64,000 bases of DNA. Origin: Trematomus loennbergii (lineage: Eukaryota; Chordata; Actinopteri; Perciformes; Nototheniidae). The notes below the pieces were generated by a model. It did not search any database. It was not told the DNA's origin and saw nothing but the letters and a program-made list of their open reading frames with translations. Numbering within the stretch: position 1 is the stretch's first letter; every line of letters starts with the position of its first letter. Both the position numbers and the translations under genes were made by a program. Positions 59,903 to 64,000 of this stretch are shown one piece after another. Location of the stretch: positions 509,001 through 573,000 of the forward strand of contig JAAOOA010000129.1 of NCBI GenBank assembly GCA_012861695.1, in the 5' to 3' direction.

Positions 59903-60010
59903 AAGATAAGATAAGATTTACTCTCTTATTGATCCTGATTTGGGAAATGTTTTGGTCACAGCAGCATGTAAACAAGGCATTGCACATAATGAGAAAATGA
60001 AAGAGTAGAA
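59903..60010 (-). mobile_element. Short LINE 3' end, head-to-head partner 1
   Basis: Minus strand: CATGCTGCTGTGACCAAAAC, ATTTCCCAAATCAGGATCAA, then TTATC repeats. It faces the copy at 60050-60215. Confidence 0.8.
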
Positions 60011-60049
60011 AATTAAATAAAAAGTACATCCTGACTTACTTTATACCTT

Positions 60050-60215
60050 GTTATTGTTCATTGTAAATTCGACATGTACATTTTCTACTTTCTTGTTTAT
60101 TTCTTGTCTTTTAATTTGTATTGTACAATGTCATGTCTTTTTATGCTGCTGCAACACAAACATTTCCCAAATTGGGATCAATAAAGTACATCTTATGTTA
60201 TTTTATCTAAAAGAT
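60050..60215 (+). mobile_element. Short LINE 3' end, head-to-head partner 2
   Basis: TTTAATTTGTATTGTACAAT, TATGCTGCTGCAACACAAAC, ATTTCCCAAATTGGGATCAA, TAAAGTACATCTTATG. With 59903-60010 it forms an inverted pair around about 40 bp. Confidence 0.85.
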
Positions 60216-60852
60216 ATATGTCTGTAGACTATCTGTCAAATATACACTATTACTATGAAGTGCCAATTTACAGCTAACAACCAGAAACAAGATTCGGCAA
60301 TCAGGATACAAAAGTGGAAAGAAGGACGTAATCAGATTACTGTTGAGTCGTTAAGAAAGGGGGATTACTAGCAGGTTTACAATGCTAGAAGACATTCTAT
60401 AATAACGACAATTTATTACAAAGCACATGCTGTGAGCGCTCGTAAAAAAAAGCATATAGTGTTTGTTGTAAAAGGATCCGATTGTATTTCTTCTTTGAAA
60501 GCTTGACTGTTCTCTACGAATACTTTAAGTGTGAATCTATACGCCTACTGCCTATATTTGCCAAATGGAAATAGCGCTCTCAAGGGAAATGATAGAATAC
60601 AGATGTATAAATATTTCCACCGTCAGCTCTGAGTGTTATTTGGCATCTCGGGGTGTAAGATGCTTTGGAGTGATCAGATCAACAAAATCCTTTGATTTAC
60701 CTGGAGGCAAGTTTGTTGGTTGCATTGAAATAAGTTGTAATGAAAAGAGTGATGTTAAAAAGAAAATGCATTTCCTTAAAAATATTTTCGAATCAGATTT
60801 TCCAAAAGGATTATATGTTATCATTATCAATTTAGACGTCACAATTGTGCAT
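60216..60852. other. Intergenic DNA
   Basis: A 175-residue frame (60565-61092) runs across this region into a retroposon end, so it is not a credible gene. Confidence 0.4.
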
Positions 60853-60965
60853 CAAGGTTCAAGGTTTATTTGTATAGCACATTTTAAGACACACAGGCAA
60901 TTCAAAGGGCTTCACAAAACAAACACACAAACAAAAACGGAAAAAAAGGCAATTCATAAAAGCGA
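60853..60965 (-). mobile_element. Retroposon 3' end
   Basis: Plus-strand TTCAAGGTTTATTTGTATAG, CACATTTTAAGACACACAGG, CAATTCAAAGGGCTTCACAA is the inverse of a common fish LINE/SINE end (TGCTATACAAATAAACCTTGA). Confidence 0.65.
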
Positions 60966-61827
60966 TAAAATACTGGCTGCAGCTAAAAGTGCAATGATGA
61001 TCATTAGGATGCCTCCATGTGTGGTTTCATCTCATCTTTTTCCCCCAGTTATGGTGATGTTTGAGATATTTAGCTTGAGGAAAGTCCACTAAACAGCACT
61101 GCACTATACTTCACATCCACATGGTGTCTCTCCCAGTACAAACCACCTGATTCCCTCACCTCTCTGATTCTGTTTTCCACATCTGATCTTACAAATCTGT
61201 CTTCAGTTCTGAACCCTTTGCCCTTTTCCTCTCATTGTATATCTCCTCTTCTGTTTCATCTGTTCCTCACAGTCTCCGTTTCCCGCTCTCTCTGTCAGAC
61301 TATATAACGTTCCCATCTCTCAGTAAACCGTCCTTCATAATTGACTTTGTTTTTCTGTCTGGGGTTTTCCCCTCTCAGCGTCAGCCTCTCTCCCTCTCTC
61401 CGCACGCTGCCAGGCAGACTCTGATATCTCTACAGCCGAGCTGGACCTCTACCAGGACTCTACAAAGCAAGAGGCTTCCAGACGCCTTGATCTGGGATGG
61501 TAGCGCATCATTAAAGCATTACAAGGATGAGGAGCTTTACAGAGACTATGACAGCAATATGGTTACTGCAGAAGGAAGGTATCTTGGAAAGCAAGTACAC
61601 GCATAAAGGCAAAACAGATTAAGGAAACACATGTTCTGCTATTCAAGCTGTGATTCCTGTCTGCAAATTAAATCTCCAGGCTGGAAATGGAAGTGTTACG
61701 TAGTTTTTTCCGTGCAGATGAACGAGGTGCATCTCAGCTCAAGGACAGCAAACATCCAAGGGAGAAAGATCCCAACAATCAAATTAAAATATTCAGTTGT
61801 TGAGGTCTTTTAAGGGTTGTTTTTAGA
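60966..61827. other. Intergenic DNA with a weak exon-like block
   Basis: At 61363-61378 GGTTTTCCCCTCTCAG is a good splice-acceptor sequence, and a frame after it reads QADSDISTAELDLYQDSTK before a stop. No donor site or homology was established; treated as unproven. Confidence 0.25.
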
Positions 61828-61853
61828 CGCACGCACGCACGCACGCACGCACA

Positions 61854-61890
<37 letters not shown>
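61828..61890. repeat. (ACGC)n-(AC)n microsatellite
   Basis: GCAC/ACGC tetramers then a CA run. Confidence 0.95.
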
Positions 61891-61891
<1 letters not shown>

Positions 61892-63098
61892 CATTGACAT
61901 GGTGCGCCTTGCAGTGAAAACAGCTAGTTAAGTTTAGTTTCTCTGGTTACATCCCTGTTAGCTTGAGCTGCTACATACAGCTGTTATCTGATTGGTTGCA
62001 CGTCCAATGGTCCAGTACATTAGGTTAAAGTTGAATTCATTTGAACTTCGATCGCAGCATTTTTACGTAGTCGAGCGACACCAGTCTCTCCGTAAAAACA
62101 GCAACTCCCGTGCTGTTTTATCACGTGTCGTGTGCATGCAGCTGAACAAGTGTTTGTCACATGAGGGATAGTCCATATTGCAATTTTAATAACATTTATT
62201 GTGCAGCCCTGCTCTTAACGTACAAAAGAATACAGACTGTTTTCCTGTCAGTCTTCATTCGCATGTTCAGGGTTTATGCCTGCCCTTTTCTGTATATTTC
62301 AGTCTTTAAAATCCATGTTTCCAAAGAGGAAGGCGACAGATTAAAACCGAAATGTCCCCTCACTGAACTTCCCAGTCAGTTTGTGAAGTACTGAAACAAA
62401 CATGGCACCCATTTGACTTCCCTCGCTCTGTTTTGTCAGTATCCATCACCTGCTCTTTCCCAGTTAGCATCTGTTTTGTTGCACTTTCATCTCATCTCTT
62501 TCTGTCTCTGACACACTCTCACTTTCCTCTGCCTCTCCTATCTTTTATAACTCGCTCCCTCAGGCCCAACATCTCTGTTTGTGTGCAGGAAGACAAAAAA
62601 AACAACTTGCATCCCCACCTCGCAGCAGCAAGGCTTATCAATTCTCTGGCCGTCCTTGGAGAATAAGTGAATAGATGTTTATACTTTGCCAGGGATTTTT
62701 TTTCATCTCTCTTGTGTATGGAGGGCTGTTGAGCCGGAGATTGTCCTTGATGATTCGCTGCCAGTGAGAAAGAAGGATGTGCGAGGTGGGACACGTTCAA
62801 GGACAACTCTGCTTAACGTGGAGCATACTGTAAACTGAAATGAATTAAACAGCTTTTGTGCGAGCAATAGAATTTAAACTGACAAGAATTCTGTAAAAAT
62901 GTACAATGATTTAGGGTAAAAATGTGTAGATGAAAAATAATAAGAGAGCCAGAATTTCAACACATTGCAGATCTGAATGAATAAGACTTAATATGCTTGC
63001 TTTCTTCTTTGCTTCGCATTGTGGTTTCACTCTCTGAAAGCAACATGCATGCAGAAGCTGAATGAAGAGTGTGCTCCTCACAGGAGGTTTTATAAAGA

Positions 63099-63100
<2 letters not shown>
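61891..63100. other. Intergenic DNA
   Basis: No recognised feature. Confidence 0.4.
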
Positions 63101-63190
<90 letters not shown>

Positions 63191-63219
63191 TGTGTGGTGT
63201 GAGTGTGAGAGAGAGAGAG
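63101..63219. repeat. (GT)n then (GA)n microsatellite
   Basis: TG run with two TGG interruptions, ending GAGAGAGAGAGAGAG. Confidence 0.97.
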
Positions 63220-63437
63220 AGTGTATTGAGTAGGAACAGCAGTACATCACAGCCCCACTAATGGAACTCTGCTCTCCTGAAGGGTCCTCAGCTTTTGTCT
63301 CGTCCATCACGGCTACCTGATCCCTCCGCTGAGGATTCTGGGTAGACGCCGTGACACCTGAGCAAACCCACAGGACTTCAGCTCTGTTTGTGCTCCTGAA
63401 GCACTCTGTCGTCTTTGCTTGAAGGTGGTCAAATCTT
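63220..63437. other. Intergenic DNA
   Basis: Short unassigned segment. Confidence 0.4.
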
Positions 63438-64000
63438 AAAGGTCACCTATTATGCAAAATCCACTTCTTCATGTCTCTTCTACATCAACATGTGTCCCCT
63501 CTTCTTCATGTCTCTTCTACATCAACATGTGTCCCCTCTTCTTCATGTCTCTTCTACATCAACATGTGTCCCCTCTTCTTCATGTCTCTTCTACATCAAC
63601 ATGTGTCCCCTCTTCTTCATGTCTCTTCTACATCAACATGTGTCCCCTCTTCTTCATGTCTCTTCTACATCAACATGTGTCCCCTCTTCTTCATGTCTCT
63701 TCTACATCAACATGTGTCCCCTCTTCTTCATGTCTCTTCTACATCAACATGTGTCCCCTCTTCTTCATGTCTTCTACATCACCATGTGTCCCCTCTTCTT
63801 CATGTCTCTTCTACATCAACATGTGTCCCCTCTTCTTCATGTCTCTTCTACATCAACATGTGTCCCCTCTTCTTCATGTCTCTTCTACATCAACATGTGT
63901 CCCCTCTTCTTCATGTCTCTTCTACATCAACATGTGTCCCCTCTTCTTCATGTCTCTTCTTCATCAACATGTGTCCCCTCTTCTTCATGTCTCTTCTACA
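63438..64000 (+). mobile_element. TTAAAGGTCACC-headed element with a 37-bp minisatellite
   Basis: The head TTAAAGGTCACCTATTATGC, AAAATCCAC is followed at 63464 by about 14 copies of a 37-bp unit (TCTTCTTCATGTCTCTTCTA, CATCAACATGTGTCCCC) that continue past the right window edge. Units are almost identical; one lacks two bases near 63771. The unit appears to be the sequence just inside the element terminus, as in the 57-bp arrays. Confidence 0.9.

Noticed and set aside
60565..61092. 175-residue plus-strand frame
   Set aside because: Its second half runs through a retroposon 3' end at 60853-60965, so it is a chance frame.

Overview
The window looks like a gene-poor, repeat-saturated stretch of a ray-finned fish genome, probably a percomorph. 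The evidence is an L2-type LINE with an esterase-like first ORF, many short LINE ends of the GGGATCAATAAAGTA type, hAT-like and TTAA-flanked miniature elements, very long (GT)n/(CA)n runs, and no recognisable host exon. No rRNA, tRNA, CRISPR array or bacterial operon was seen. Species and chromosome cannot be read from the sequence.

Layout. 1-244 is the end of a miniature transposon whose full copy lies at 43.4-44.1 kb. A 57-bp minisatellite at 519-804 is broken in perfect phase by an 11.5-kb L2-type LINE (805-12295), and the array resumes at 12296-12864. The LINE block holds ORF1 (coiled coil plus SGNH/esterase-like domain), a broken SAP-like reading frame, about 75 copies of a 51-bp repeat, other tandem arrays, and a decayed ORF2 (APE endonuclease plus reverse transcriptase) with a CCTTG-repeat tail. 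13-25 kb carries two more 57-bp arrays (16.8 and 19.7 kb), one inside a 779-bp insertion with a perfect 21-bp target duplication, plus several TIR elements. 25.2-27.2 kb is a compact non-autonomous LTR retrotransposon with nearly identical LTRs. 27.3-38.2 kb has a hAT-like element, a 37-bp minisatellite, L2 fragments, an inverted copy of the 14-kb repeat, a 1.26-kb hAT-like element with a perfect 8-bp target duplication, and another 57-bp array. 38-50 kb has LINE ends, microsatellites, a duplicated segment split by a miniature transposon, the best preserved host element of the 57-bp array (45.4-46.3 kb) and a solo LTR. 50-64 kb is mostly featureless AT-rich DNA with LINE relics, (GT)n tracts and, at the right edge, a 37-bp minisatellite growing out of a TTAAAGG-headed element.

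Main theme. The arrays are not random satellites. The 57-bp unit is the end of a TTAAAGGGGTCC-headed miniature element, it recurs at five loci in both orientations (one of them split by the LINE), single-copy relatives are present nearby, and a different TTAAAGG-headed element at the right edge has independently grown a 37-bp array. Because 57 is a multiple of three, these arrays give long open frames on both strands that should not be read as proteins. Family assignments rest on motifs recognised by eye; no database search was possible.
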